Part shown: positions 18,314 through 27,317 of the stretch, piece by piece | Numbering within the stretch: the first letter of the stretch is position 1 | Layout: every line of letters starts with the position of its first letter | Assembly: GCA_905480215.1 (NCBI GenBank) | Contig: CAJQPL010000004.1 | Span: 1-48,901 of the forward strand | Direction of reading: 5' to 3' | Origin: an uncultured Woeseiaceae bacterium | GTDB taxonomy: Bacteria > Pseudomonadota > Gammaproteobacteria > Steroidobacterales > Woeseiaceae | Length of the DNA stretch: 48,901 nucleotides | Notes under the pieces: generated by a model | Told to the model about the DNA's origin: nothing | What the model saw: only the letters and a program-made list of their open reading frames with translations | Databases searched by the model: none | Made by a program: the position numbers and the translations under genes

Positions 18314-19300
18314 CTAGACGCCCCAAAAAGGTTTTTCCGGTAGCGAAACCTGACCACGGTCATAGATAAGACCACCTTCACGGTCTTTCTTGATCAATAA
18401 AGGGCCGTCGATATCTACGAAATCGCAGAGTTGAGCGATGACATGCGATGGCGCCATTGATAGTGATGTGCCGCCCATGCAGCCGACCATGAGATCAAGT
18501 CCACGTTTTCGTGCATCTCGCGCGAGTATGAGGCCATGAGTCAGTCCGCCGCACTTGTCGAGTTTGATGTTGATCATTTGATAGCGTGGCGCAATCTCGT
18601 CGAGGTCACCGAGATGCAGGCAGGATTCATCAGCGCATAGCGGAGCAGGGGATTTGTAGTTTACTAATTCCTGATCGTAGCCACGCGGCAAGGGTTGTTC
18701 GATCATCAGCACGCCAAGATCATGCAGCTGCGGTGCAAACTCTTGTAGTTCGGAAAAAAGCCATCCCTGATTGACGTCGACGACCAGCCGCGAATCCGGT
18801 CGTGCGTTGCGAATGGCCGCAATGCGCTCGACAGGTCGGTCGTTGTCGAGTTTAACTTTGAAAAGGATCGTGTCAGCAGCAGCTGTTGCCTTAGCAGCCA
18901 TTTGCTCCGGGGTGTCTTCGAGGCCAATAGTAAAAACAGTTTCTACCGGATCTTCGGCAACGCCGGCCAATTGCCAGGCACTTTCTCCGCAAATTTGTGC
19001 GCGCAGATCCCACAGTGCCGAATCAGCAGCGAATCTCGCGCCACCGGCGGGCAATAAATCAAGGAGTTGTTGTTCGTCGGCACCTGCGAGGATTTCTGTT
19101 TCTATGGATTCAAGTTGTTGTGCCATCGATTCGGGTGTTTCGTCATGGTAGTAAACACCTAATGCCTCACCGCGGCCGACGATTCCATCTTGCTCAATCT
19201 CATAAACAACACACGGAAAGTCTTCCCAGACGTGATCCGAAATTCGAAACGGCACAATGCTCGCCCACGACTCGATGCGCACTGATGTGGAACGTTTCAT
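18314..19300 (-). CDS. dgcA: N-acetyl-D-glutamate racemase DgcA (enolase superfamily, dipeptide-epimerase-like)
   Basis: The 328-residue enzyme has the full catalytic set of the muconate-lactonising/dipeptide epimerase branch of the enolase superfamily: KxK base (Lys148, Lys150), metal ligands Asp175, Glu201 and Asp224, and the opposite lysine around 246-249 (NIKLDKCGG). Alone this would read as an L-Ala-D/L-Glu epimerase. Its start overlaps the stop of a DUF1611/DgcN gene (ATGA), which identifies it as the DgcA partner: DgcN acetylates D-Glu and DgcA converts N-acetyl-D-Glu to N-acetyl-L-Glu. The pair allows D-glutamate, for example from peptidoglycan or marine organic matter, to be used as nutrient. 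No deacetylase gene is adjacent. Confidence 0.85.
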   Translation of the reverse strand: MKRSTSVRIESWASIVPFRISDHVWEDFPCVVYEIEQDGIVGRGEALGVYYHDETPESMAQQLESIETEILAGADEQQLLDLLPAGGARFAADSALWDLRAQICGESAWQLAGVAEDPVETVFTIGLEDTPEQMAAKATAAADTILFKVKLDNDRPVERIAAIRNARPDSRLVVDVNQGWLFSELQEFAPQLHDLGVLMIEQPLPRGYDQELVNYKSPAPLCADESCLHLGDLDEIAPRYQMINIKLDKCGGLTHGLILARDARKRGLDLMVGCMGGTSLSMAPSHVIAQLCDFVDIDGPLLIKKDREGGLIYDRGQVSLPEKPFWGV

Positions 19301-20325
19301 GATGCGTACTTCAAAAGAAAATTCGCAATCGGTGTCATGCCAGTCGCTATAGGATCTACACAGGGCAAGCCAAGGTCGCTCTGCATTTTCGATAAGTAGT
19401 TATCGCGTTCGAAATCGCCCATCTTCGAAGTATTGATGCTGACACCGGCGCAAAAGCAAGTCGGTCGCGTGCGGCGCGCCATTCTTAACGCGTCATCGAT
19501 AACCTCATCGAGTTCGGGAATGGGGTAGTCGCCGCCTGTCTCGTCAATCTCGAGCCGCTCGGCGTCATGGCAAAGCACAATTGCATCCGGTTGCGATCCA
19601 TGTAGCAGTCCCAGGCTGACGCCTGAGTAACTTGGGTTCAACAATGAGCCCTGGCCTTCAATGACATCCCAGTGGTCAGCATCATTGTCCGGCGACAGCG
19701 CTTCCGCCGCGCCGGAGATAAAATCGGCGACAACGGCATCGATGGGTAGCCCTTCACCCGCAATCATAATTCCGGTTTGCCCGGTGGCACGAAACGTTGT
19801 TTTGATATCGCGGCGCTGCAGCTCGCGGTGCAATGCAAGCGCGCTATATTTCTTGCCGACCGCACAATCTGTGCCGACCATCAATACGCGTTTTCCGCTT
19901 CGCAATCGTCCTTTACCAATTGCTATATCAGGCGGCGGGATTCGTACGTCGGTCAGCGTAGCGCCACCCTTGCTGGCGGCATCGACCAGAGCTGGAATAT
20001 CGTTGAGCTTTGTATGCAAACCTGCCGCAATATTGATGCCGGCAGCCGCCAGTTGTGACAGTAGCGGCAGCCAAACATCCGGAATACGCCCACCCATTGG
20101 CGCCACACCAATAACAGCCGTCCTGACACCGGCGCCCTGTGCATCACTTACTGTCATTTCCGGAAGTCCCAAATCGACCGGACAAGCCGGCAAGCGCATT
20201 TGTCCGACGCATCTTTCGGGCCGCCAAAAAGCAATGCCGGCGCCGGTTTTTGCATGATGCATATCGGGGCAATCGCCGAGAAATAATAAATAGGGTGCTT
20301 CAAGGCTTATTTTAGTGAGGTGCAT
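19297..20325 (-). CDS. dgcN: D-glutamate N-acetyltransferase DgcN (DUF1611)
   Basis: A 342-residue protein of the DUF1611 family. An N-terminal Rossmann-like part (LLFLGDCPDMHHAKTGAGIA ... TAVIGVAPMGGRIP) is followed by a P-loop GTDCAVGK (residues 151-158), the motif FRATGQTG (178-185), WDVIEGQGSLLNPSYSG (219-235) and AIVLCHDAERL (248-258). The family was long annotated as a P-loop protein of unknown role; DgcN members are N-acetyltransferases acting on D-glutamate. It is first in a two-gene operon with dgcA (4-base overlap) and divergent from an FAD-linked dehydrogenase gene. Cytoplasmic; no signal peptide. Its motif pattern is echoed by the unknown protein of the arginine operon at 36632-37687. 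Confidence 0.87.
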   Translation of the reverse strand: MHLTKISLEAPYLLFLGDCPDMHHAKTGAGIAFWRPERCVGQMRLPACPVDLGLPEMTVSDAQGAGVRTAVIGVAPMGGRIPDVWLPLLSQLAAAGINIAAGLHTKLNDIPALVDAASKGGATLTDVRIPPPDIAIGKGRLRSGKRVLMVGTDCAVGKKYSALALHRELQRRDIKTTFRATGQTGIMIAGEGLPIDAVVADFISGAAEALSPDNDADHWDVIEGQGSLLNPSYSGVSLGLLHGSQPDAIVLCHDAERLEIDETGGDYPIPELDEVIDDALRMARRTRPTCFCAGVSINTSKMGDFERDNYLSKMQSDLGLPCVDPIATGMTPIANFLLKYAS

Positions 20326-20364
20326 GGTGTTGTCCGGGATGTCAGTGCGCTCATTCTAGGATAA

Positions 20365-20372
20365 TGTATACA
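20365..20372. promoter_or_regulatory. Palindrome between dgcN and the divergent FAD dehydrogenase
   Basis: A perfect 8-bp palindrome TGTATACA, within AATGTATACAAC, lies midway in the short divergent region. It resembles half of many GntR-family operators (TTGTATACAA type). A shared regulator of both transcripts is plausible but no regulator gene is nearby. Confidence 0.35.
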
Positions 20373-20404
20373 ACCACGTGCAACATTCACCAGCAGGAAT
20401 CTTT

Positions 20405-21787
20405 TTGAAGCAAATTGCGACAGATATTGCCGATGTAATCGGTACACATCAGGTGCTGGATTCAGCTGCGGTTGCAGAGCGCGCTACCAGTTATTGGAAC
20501 AGTGCGCCGATGCAGGCGGCGGCAATGGCCATGCCGTCATCCACGGATGAAATTTCCGCCGTGCTAAAGACCTGCAACAATTCCGGGCAAGCGGTTATTA
20601 CGCACGGCGGCCTGACGAATGCGGTGGGGGCTGTCGAGCCGAACATCACTGATCTGGTGTTATCGACTGAAAAAATGAACGCTATCGTCGACATCGATAA
20701 GATTGGTGGTTTCGCAGTGGTCGAGGCGGGTGCTTTGCTGCAGAACGTTCAAGAAGCGGTCGCAGAAGAAGGACTCCGATTTCCACTGGATCTCGGCGCG
20801 CGCGGCAGCTGTACAATCGGTGGCAATATTGCGACCAATGCCGGCGGCATCAATGTTTTGCGCTACGGCATGATGCGAAATCTGGTCTTGGGCCTGGAAG
20901 CCGTCTTGGCGGACGGCACAATTATATCGGCCATGAATTGCATGCTCAAAAACAACGCGGGCTACGATACCAAGCAATTGTTCATCGGTAGCGAAGGAAC
21001 ATTGGGCGTCGTGTCGCGCGCTGTCCTGCGCTTGTTTCCGCAACCGGCGAGCCGCCAAAGCGCTTTAGTGGCGACGCATAGTTTTGATGATGTCATCGCA
21101 TTGCTCGGACACGTACAGAGCCGCCTGGCCGGAACGTTGAGTGCTTTTGAGGTGGTATGGGGCGAGCATTATCGCGCGGTTACTGAAGAGGGCTGGCTGC
21201 GCGCACCTTTAGCGCGCGACTATGGGTACTACGTTGTTTTCCAGGCGGAAGGAGATGATCCTGCGGTGGACGAGCAGCGCTTCGAGACGGTGTTGGAAGA
21301 TGCGCTCGAGAAAGGCTACATAGTTGATGCGGTAATTCCGAAGTCAGAATCGGAGGTGCAGGACATCTGGCGCGTGCGCGAAGATTTTGACGCCATACTT
21401 GAGGTGGCGCCGTGTTATCTCTACGACGTCAGCTTGCCAATTCGCGCCATGCAAGCCTATGTCGACGAGGTTAAACGGAACGTATCAAGTCTCTGGAAGG
21501 ACGGCCGATGTTTCACGCTCGGCCACGTTGCCGACGGCAACCTGCATTTTTTCATCTCACCCTGCGCGGAAGGCGATAATCATCACGCCGTCGACAAGTG
21601 TGTCTACGAGCCGTTGCAAAAGTACGCTGGTTCGGTTTCTGCTGAGCATGGTATTGGCGTTGAGAAAGTGCGCTGGCTGCAGCACAGCAAGAGTAAGGCC
21701 GACATTGATTTGATGCGTATGCAGAAACGCAATATGGATCCGAATAATATTTTGAATCCCGGCCGAATTTTCGACGCCAAATATTAA
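20405..21787 (+). CDS. FAD-binding 2-hydroxyacid dehydrogenase (GlcD / D-2-hydroxyglutarate dehydrogenase-like)
   Basis: The protein of about 460 residues is a VAO/PCMH-fold flavoprotein. The FAD domain includes VITHGGLTNAVGAVEPN, GARGSCTIGGNIATNAGG, RYGMMRNLVLGLEAVLADG and GSEGTLGVVSRA. The C-terminal FAD-oxidase domain has the metal motif GHVADGNLHF and ends with AEHGIGVEK and NPNNILNPGRIF-like MDPNNILNPGRI. This fits the D-lactate, glycolate and D-2-hydroxyglutarate dehydrogenase group. TTG at 20405 is favoured as start because AGGA precedes it at ideal distance; GTG at 20378 is the alternative. Being divergent from dgcN-dgcA, it could use D-2-hydroxyglutarate or another product of D-amino acid breakdown (inference). 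Confidence 0.9.
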   Translation: MKQIATDIADVIGTHQVLDSAAVAERATSYWNSAPMQAAAMAMPSSTDEISAVLKTCNNSGQAVITHGGLTNAVGAVEPNITDLVLSTEKMNAIVDIDKIGGFAVVEAGALLQNVQEAVAEEGLRFPLDLGARGSCTIGGNIATNAGGINVLRYGMMRNLVLGLEAVLADGTIISAMNCMLKNNAGYDTKQLFIGSEGTLGVVSRAVLRLFPQPASRQSALVATHSFDDVIALLGHVQSRLAGTLSAFEVVWGEHYRAVTEEGWLRAPLARDYGYYVVFQAEGDDPAVDEQRFETVLEDALEKGYIVDAVIPKSESEVQDIWRVREDFDAILEVAPCYLYDVSLPIRAMQAYVDEVKRNVSSLWKDGRCFTLGHVADGNLHFFISPCAEGDNHHAVDKCVYEPLQKYAGSVSAEHGIGVEKVRWLQHSKSKADIDLMRMQKRNMDPNNILNPGRIFDAKY

Positions 21788-21889
21788 TTCGGCAGGAAAA
21801 TCCTAAGCGTCGACAAACGAGCATCGTCATGCCCGATATTAAGCACTCGACGGTTATGCCATTCTAGGAAGGTATAGCGAGCAGGCATC

Positions 21890-22945
21890 CTACCATTTGC
21901 CGTCGACGTCTCCGACGCGCTCGAATGTTTCGCCTAGCAGTACGCCAAGCTCGCGGCGTTCATCACCTTGCAGGACAATGCCAGGACGCCCATGCGCCCA
22001 TCGGTAATTACAGATGAGCGCTATGTCACCGACGCTCCAGTCGATAGGGACGCCGAAGCGATCGTAGACTTCAACAAACAGCGCTTTTTCTTCGCGCGTC
22101 ATTTCTGTCAAGTCACCGAAGGTCAGTTTTAGCGGGCGCTGGTCGTAAGGCAGATGCATGACTTTTGGCCAGGTATCGAACCACATGCCATCGTCGGCGA
22201 CGCTGGCATACAGGAGGTTTCGATCCAGCGTCGGGAAGTATTCGAATGCTGAAGCGAAGTAACGTGTTTTCAACAGACGATTGGGTCCCCAACTGACTTC
22301 CAGGCCACGAGTCTTGGCAAATGCTTCTGCCTCATCGGGCTCTTCGACGCCCATCGATTTTTGCCAATGGTTGTAAACGCCAATCTGGTCGCTGCCAGCA
22401 AAGGCATCGCGGTCAGTCAGGTCACGGTGATAGCAAAGGCCAAGTTCTTTCAACTTCTGACCGAAGTCGGTTGCCAGAATATAGTCTGTCGCCTGTACGT
22501 TGTCGGATACGAAGGTCGCACCTTTGCCAGCAACGCGCGACTTGGCCATAAAGCTAAGCATCGTCGTGCTGGTGCCTACGTAGGCCATTTCATGATGGTA
22601 ATGCAGATGCGCTTCCAGTGGCGCACCTACTTCATAGACATTTGGTTCGAGGCGGTCACGTGGGTTAGCGCCGGCGTCGTAGCGCATCTCATTTTCCATA
22701 ATCAGCTTTGCGACGACGCGCATTTTTTGCACGTCAGTCAGGCGTGTATTGACGAGATAAACGAGGCCCATCCTGTCAAAGGTTTCGTTCATTCGCTCGG
22801 CGAGTTCACTGCCAGGGGTTAAGTCGGCGTCATCCATGGCGAACTGCGAACAATCAATAGTAAAAAGACTGGGGTCTTGGGCAGGCGTGCCTGCCCACCA
22901 ACGGGGTTCTATGTAATCCGGCAATGCGGCCATCGATGTGCTCAT
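21890..22945 (-). CDS. TauD/TfdA-like Fe(II)/2-oxoglutarate dioxygenase
   Basis: The 351-residue protein has the facial-triad pattern of the TauD family: H-x-E at His117/Glu119 (in HLHYHHEMAYVG) and a distal His in YRWAHGRPGI (about 316), followed by the Arg that binds 2-oxoglutarate. The ATFVSDN and LLKTRYFASAFEYFP segments fit the core barrel. Members hydroxylate small acids, sulfonates or amino acid derivatives. The substrate is unknown, and use of HxE rather than HxD is a natural variant. It lies downstream of the DUF885 gene on the same strand, but 122 bases with a strong inverted repeat separate them, so it probably has its own control. Confidence 0.82.
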   Translation of the reverse strand: MSTSMAALPDYIEPRWWAGTPAQDPSLFTIDCSQFAMDDADLTPGSELAERMNETFDRMGLVYLVNTRLTDVQKMRVVAKLIMENEMRYDAGANPRDRLEPNVYEVGAPLEAHLHYHHEMAYVGTSTTMLSFMAKSRVAGKGATFVSDNVQATDYILATDFGQKLKELGLCYHRDLTDRDAFAGSDQIGVYNHWQKSMGVEEPDEAEAFAKTRGLEVSWGPNRLLKTRYFASAFEYFPTLDRNLLYASVADDGMWFDTWPKVMHLPYDQRPLKLTFGDLTEMTREEKALFVEVYDRFGVPIDWSVGDIALICNYRWAHGRPGIVLQGDERRELGVLLGETFERVGDVDGKW

Positions 22946-22963
22946 ATGCGCACTTTGCTACTG

Positions 22964-22998
22964 ATTTCAGCTATCGTCAATCCCTGATTAGCTGAAAT
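22964..22998. repeat. 10-bp inverted repeat upstream of the TauD-like gene
   Basis: ATTTCAGCTA (22964-22973) and TAGCTGAAAT (22989-22998) form a perfect inverted repeat with 15 bases between the arms. It lies 19 bases ahead of the TauD-like start on the minus strand and has no U-tract, so an operator or leader hairpin is more likely than a terminator. Confidence 0.6.
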
Positions 22999-23067
22999 TG
23001 CAGTCGCGTCCCGCGACGGCCCCTGCACCGCCATGCAAAGCCAACGCATATGTCGTGCTATTTCGCA

Positions 23068-24852
23068 TTAACGTACCCAGCTGCCTGATTCAGATCGTGG
23101 AATAGGCTCGTTTAGCATCAGGGCACGTACGTATCTGACTGGCGGTGAACCGTAACTCAGTGCCTGATCGTGATAGCGCCGCAGGGTGAACTCATCGCCC
23201 CAGGCGTTTTCTACCGCGCCGCGCAATTCAAGGTGTTCCTGGTAGCCCACGAAGTAAGTTGAAAGCTGCGCTGAGCTAAGCTGCGCTCTAACCCATTTGC
23301 CGGCTGCTTCACTCTCTTCCTGGAAGCCACCCTCAATCATTAGCGTCATTGCTGATGCTTGCGTCATACCGTCAACATGAATTCCGGAGTCGATGATCGC
23401 ATTGGTAATGCTACGCAGATACCACTTAAGGTTTATCAGCTTCATCAGTGGATCGTAGTCCAGGTAGCCTTCAGCGATCATCATTTGCTCGGCGTAGACT
23501 CCCCAGCCCTCGACGAATGTCCCGGACCAGAGTAGTGAGCGTAATGTTGATGGATAGCGGTTGCTAAGTGCGAATTGCAGATAGTGACCAGGGACGCCTT
23601 CGTGGATGGTCAGATCCTGAATCGAGTACAGATTGTATTCACGCAAAAATGATTGAATTTGCTTCTCTGTCCAATCCGCTGGCAACGGCGCGACCGCATA
23701 GAAAGCGGACTGTCCACGATCGAGCGGTCCCGGGGGATCAAGGTATGCCACGCTCACGCCGCGCTGAAACTCCGGCATGATAACGATCTCAATCGGATCA
23801 TCCGGCATCGTGACAATATTTTTCTCGATGACAAAGTCAATCGCTTGCTGCAGTTGTTGTTTCGCAACCTCCACAATTCCGTCGGGTGGGGGCAAATTCT
23901 GATATGCCGCCTCAAGTGCTGCACGAATGATCACCTGTTTGTAGGGTTCATCCGGACTGTCAGGAAACGTCGTGTATGGATGTAAGGACAGATAGACCGT
24001 CTTTGCGACTTCGTACATTTCATTGCGTACGGACTCGTATTCCTGTTCCGCTTTCGCTTTGATCTCCTTGCGACTCAATGGCGAGTTAAGTGCATAGGAA
24101 AGTTTAACGTCGAAGTTCTCAGCACCGATTCGAAAATCGCCTGCTGCGCGCGGCAACAGCTCTTCTTCTAGCCAGATTTGGTGTTCCGCAATGGCGCTCC
24201 TGGCGATTTCGATCGCTGCATTGAGTTTTTCCTGATCGACTTCTGGAAGTACGCCCATTTCAGGGATAATCATTGAGTCAATGATTGAAACCAGACCTGG
24301 GTTTTGCTGAATAGCCGTTTCGGCATGAATTTTTGGTACTCGTTGTGGCTCAATTGCGTTACGTGATTGTTCAAGAAAACGCGGCAGCTGTATCAGTCGC
24401 GATGTCGCGCTACGCAATCGCTCCTCCAACGGTGCGAAATTTCTTGCCACGAGTGCATAGATAGCACTGCCGGAAATTGACACATAGGTTAGCGGGTTCC
24501 ATGCCCACTCTTGAAGTACGTCCTGCGACCAAAGATCGGACTGCAGTTGATTCATCAAAATTTCGGCGTCTATCTGATTGGCTCGAGACAGTTCGCCGCT
24601 GTCAATAGCATCGAGTGCCGTAATGTATTCGACCAGCAGGGCTCGATATTGATCGCGTGCCGCCGCATCCACCTGATCGAGCTTGTGATCCGCGCTGTGG
24701 TCGCCAACCAGAGTGGCGTACACCGGCGAAAAATTAGTCAAATCGCTAATGTACTCGTCGCCCAGGTTTTGAAACGCCTGATTACTGGCGTCATCAGCGT
24801 ATGCAACTGCTCCAGCGCAGAGAAATACGATTAAAAAAGAGATCCGTTTCAT
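23068..24852 (-). CDS. DUF885 family putative zinc metallopeptidase, exported
   Basis: The 594-residue product has a signal peptide (MKRISFLIVFLCAGAVAYAD). The start at 24852 is preceded by AAGG and gives the cleanest signal. The diagnostic DUF885 (PF05960) motif HExxPGH is present as IHEGVPGHYLQFAL at about residues 413-426. Downstream are GTFVEGWGVYAEQMM, with the third zinc ligand Glu, and the C-terminal segment WGDEFTLRRYHDQALSYGSPP. The length of about 600 is usual. Members are periplasmic peptidase- or carboxypeptidase-like enzymes of unknown substrate, common and duplicated in marine gammaproteobacteria and Xanthomonadales. The gene is divergent from the L,D-transpeptidase gene. Confidence 0.9.
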   Translation of the reverse strand: MKRISFLIVFLCAGAVAYADDASNQAFQNLGDEYISDLTNFSPVYATLVGDHSADHKLDQVDAAARDQYRALLVEYITALDAIDSGELSRANQIDAEILMNQLQSDLWSQDVLQEWAWNPLTYVSISGSAIYALVARNFAPLEERLRSATSRLIQLPRFLEQSRNAIEPQRVPKIHAETAIQQNPGLVSIIDSMIIPEMGVLPEVDQEKLNAAIEIARSAIAEHQIWLEEELLPRAAGDFRIGAENFDVKLSYALNSPLSRKEIKAKAEQEYESVRNEMYEVAKTVYLSLHPYTTFPDSPDEPYKQVIIRAALEAAYQNLPPPDGIVEVAKQQLQQAIDFVIEKNIVTMPDDPIEIVIMPEFQRGVSVAYLDPPGPLDRGQSAFYAVAPLPADWTEKQIQSFLREYNLYSIQDLTIHEGVPGHYLQFALSNRYPSTLRSLLWSGTFVEGWGVYAEQMMIAEGYLDYDPLMKLINLKWYLRSITNAIIDSGIHVDGMTQASAMTLMIEGGFQEESEAAGKWVRAQLSSAQLSTYFVGYQEHLELRGAVENAWGDEFTLRRYHDQALSYGSPPVRYVRALMLNEPIPRSESGSWVR

Positions 24853-24923
24853 CGCCTTATCCCGCACCAATTCCAGTTGTACTAAACCTTAGCACGGCTT
24901 TGACAACGCTGTAATATGCGGCA

Positions 24924-25829
24924 ATGCGTTGTATTTATATTGTTTCATTGTTAGCGATCAGCATAGTGCTGCCAGCCGTCCTGCACGCTGAGGAGCGTTT
25001 GCCGGCGGCATTTATCCGCATTCCCGAATCCGTGCAATCAATATTTGTTGCGCAAACGAATACGGCTGAGTTTCACCGCTTCGATCGCTCCGCGGACTTG
25101 CTAGTGCATCAGGGTACTTACTACATGTCGATCGGTCAGGCCGGTGCTGGAAAGCAACGGGCTGGCGACAGGCGAACGCCGCTGGGTGTTTATTTCGTTA
25201 CTGAGCGTCTGGATACCTCACGACTCCATGAAAAATATGGTGTCATGGCTTTTCCATTGGACTATCCGAACGCATGGGACCGGCGAGCGAAACGCAGTGG
25301 TGACGGTATTTGGGTGCATGGCGTTGACGCTAACGGTGGCGAACGGCCAGCGTTAGATACGGATGGCTGCGTTGCGCTGCGGAACGAGGATTTGACTGCC
25401 CTGGCGCCGAGTTTCTCAGAAAATGTCACGCCTGTGATCGTAGCGCGAGACCTTACCTGGTCCTCGGCAGAGGAAAATATTGAGTTACGGCTTGAGTTGG
25501 AAGCTGCGGTCGCCGCTTGGGTTGACTCGGTTTCAAGCGCGGACTTGCATGCTTACCTGTCAATTTATGATGACGAATTTCAGCGCTGGGGATTGAACAA
25601 AGCTCAATGGTCTGCCGTGTCTGTGCAAGCAATCGCATCGCAACCAGTCCATGAGCAATCGATGAGTGATCTGTTATTGCTCCGATACCCGGAAGAAGAG
25701 GGCGTTTATCTAAGCCGCTTTCATTTACAGCGTGCGACAGATGATCGGATGGTCGAAACTACGAAACGCCTGTACTGGCGGCGCAATGCGCAAGGCGCAC
25801 TGCGTATTATCGCTGAAGATGATGGCTAA
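24924..25829 (+). CDS. L,D-transpeptidase (YkuD) with C-terminal NTF2/Cds6-like domain
   Basis: The 301-residue protein begins with a signal peptide (MRCIYIVSLLAISIVLPAVL, cleavage near HAEER). The YkuD domain contains GDRRTPLGVYFVTE and the catalytic motif with His132-Gly in WVHGVDANGG and Cys149 in TDGCVALRNEDL; Cys is the nucleophile that forms 3-3 peptidoglycan crosslinks or attaches proteins. After about residue 190 an NTF2-like domain (AAWVDSVSSADLHAYLSIYDDEF) matches the Cds6-type C-terminus of some L,D-transpeptidases. It acts in the periplasm. The ribosome-binding site is weak. Only 8 bases separate its stop from the convergent dsbA stop. Confidence 0.9.
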   Translation: MRCIYIVSLLAISIVLPAVLHAEERLPAAFIRIPESVQSIFVAQTNTAEFHRFDRSADLLVHQGTYYMSIGQAGAGKQRAGDRRTPLGVYFVTERLDTSRLHEKYGVMAFPLDYPNAWDRRAKRSGDGIWVHGVDANGGERPALDTDGCVALRNEDLTALAPSFSENVTPVIVARDLTWSSAEENIELRLELEAAVAAWVDSVSSADLHAYLSIYDDEFQRWGLNKAQWSAVSVQAIASQPVHEQSMSDLLLLRYPEEEGVYLSRFHLQRATDDRMVETTKRLYWRRNAQGALRIIAEDDG

Positions 25830-25837
25830 GCTAAGAT

Positions 25838-26686
25838 CTAGCGGAGACCCTCGCGAGCGGTGAGCTCGTCGATGACTTCGATCAATTTTGGATAGCTACC
25901 GGCCATAGCTGCGTCCGTCTTGTACTTGCCATTCACGATGATCATTGGAACGCTCATGACGTTGTAGCGGCGTGCAAGATCGGCAGCAAGGCGCAAGGCC
26001 TGATTTACCTCAAATGAATTCCAGGTGCGCTTGAAGTCGTCGGCACTTACACCGGCTCGTTCGAATAATTTCTGCGCGGTAGCTTCAGAAGCTATGCGGT
26101 TTCCTCTGCGGTGAAAATCTTCAAATATCATATTGCGAAAAGCATTTTGATCCTGCAGCTTACCGCTCTGGGTGAGAAAAACTTCGGTGTAATAGAGTTG
26201 TGCGTGCAGCTGTGCAAGCTGATTAAATGCCGCTGGTATGCGCACAAATCGAACGTCGGGATCTTTGCTTTCTTCCCAGCGAACCATGTGTCCTTCAAGG
26301 TCGTAGCAATGTGGGCAGCTGTACATAAAGACTTCGGCGACTTCTATTTTGTCCGGACCGCCAACGGTTGGCTGTGTCGGAGTCAGGCGTGTGAAGTGCG
26401 TACCTTCCTTAAACTTCCAGGTTCTTCCCTCGGTTGCATCGTCGGCCAGCGCCAGCAAAATTGCTTTGTCCTCGGGTTCAGCCTCTGCCGCCGATTCTTC
26501 AACAACCACCAGCGACTCGGTGTTGGGCACCGCGCTCTCCGTTGCATTATCAACCGAGCTTACGATTTCTTCTTCAACAGCGGCGGCTTCGACTTCTGGC
26601 GCAACTGCCTCTTCCTTGCTGCAGGCAGCAATAACGAGGGCGAGGACAGACAGGCAAAATAGTTTTTTAAGGTTACCTAGTTTCAT
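25838..26686 (-). CDS. dsbA: Thiol:disulfide interchange protein DsbA, lipoprotein form
   Basis: A 282-residue thioredoxin-fold oxidoreductase that puts disulfide bonds into exported proteins. The active site is CPHC (Cys124-Cys127, in MYSCPHCYDLEGH) and the cis-proline loop is VMSVPMIIVNG. It carries a lipobox (VIAAC, Cys22) and a Glu/Ala-rich acidic linker of about 60 residues before the DsbA domain, so it is tethered to the membrane, unlike soluble E. coli DsbA. It follows the cytochrome c4 gene with one base between, an association known from Pseudomonas (cc4-dsbA). Confidence 0.93.
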   Translation of the reverse strand: MKLGNLKKLFCLSVLALVIAACSKEEAVAPEVEAAAVEEEIVSSVDNATESAVPNTESLVVVEESAAEAEPEDKAILLALADDATEGRTWKFKEGTHFTRLTPTQPTVGGPDKIEVAEVFMYSCPHCYDLEGHMVRWEESKDPDVRFVRIPAAFNQLAQLHAQLYYTEVFLTQSGKLQDQNAFRNMIFEDFHRRGNRIASEATAQKLFERAGVSADDFKRTWNSFEVNQALRLAADLARRYNVMSVPMIIVNGKYKTDAAMAGSYPKLIEVIDELTAREGLR

Positions 26687-26687
26687 A

Positions 26688-27317
26688 TTACTTCAGTCCC
26701 TGTACGTAGGAAGAAAGTGCCGCAATGTCTTCTTTGCTTAAACGCGCTGCGATGTCTTGCATGATACGAGTCTTGCCATCGCTGGTGCGGGCAGCATTCG
26801 CATAATCATTAAGTTGTTTGGCGGTGTAAGTCGCGTGTTGACCGCGCAACGCCGGGTATTTGGCGGCTGGATTGCCGCGTCCCGATGGTCCATGGCAAGC
26901 GAGACAGGCCGAGGTTTTTTCCTCGAGGTTGCCGCCGCGATAAAGTGATTCACCACGATCAAGCTGTGACGCATCTGCAACGGCCTGTGCCGCACCCGGC
27001 AGGCTCTCAAAATAAACAGCAAGATCAGCCATTTCCTCATCACTCAACAGCATCGCCTGCGACGTCATCAAAGGATCACTGCGGCTACCGTCTTTGAAGG
27101 CCTTCAGTTGCGCTAGCAAGTAGGGCGCGTTCTGCCCGGCAAGATTCGGCCACATTGGGCTAGAGCTATTGCCCTCAGCGCCGTGGCAGGCACTGCATGT
27201 CACTGAATTGGCTTTGCCGGCCTCAGCCGACCCCTCGACCAGGCTCTGTGCCCGAAGCTGTGTGCCTGAAAGCAAGATGCCAGCGGCCGTGAACAGCAAT
27301 GCAAACTTAATATTCAT
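26688..27317 (-). CDS. Cytochrome c4 (dihaem)
   Basis: The 209-residue periplasmic protein has a signal peptide (about residues 1-23) and two c-type haem sites: Cys41-x-x-Cys44-His45 (CSACH) and Cys138-x-x-Cys141-His142 (CLACH). The two halves are similar in sequence (GAEGNSSSPMWPNLAGQ and GPSGRGNPAAKYPALRGQ), as in cytochrome c4, which arose by duplication and passes electrons to terminal oxidases. It is the first gene of the cc4-dsbA pair and divergent from engB, as in Pseudomonas. Confidence 0.95.
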   Translation of the reverse strand: MNIKFALLFTAAGILLSGTQLRAQSLVEGSAEAGKANSVTCSACHGAEGNSSSPMWPNLAGQNAPYLLAQLKAFKDGSRSDPLMTSQAMLLSDEEMADLAVYFESLPGAAQAVADASQLDRGESLYRGGNLEEKTSACLACHGPSGRGNPAAKYPALRGQHATYTAKQLNDYANAARTSDGKTRIMQDIAARLSKEDIAALSSYVQGLK

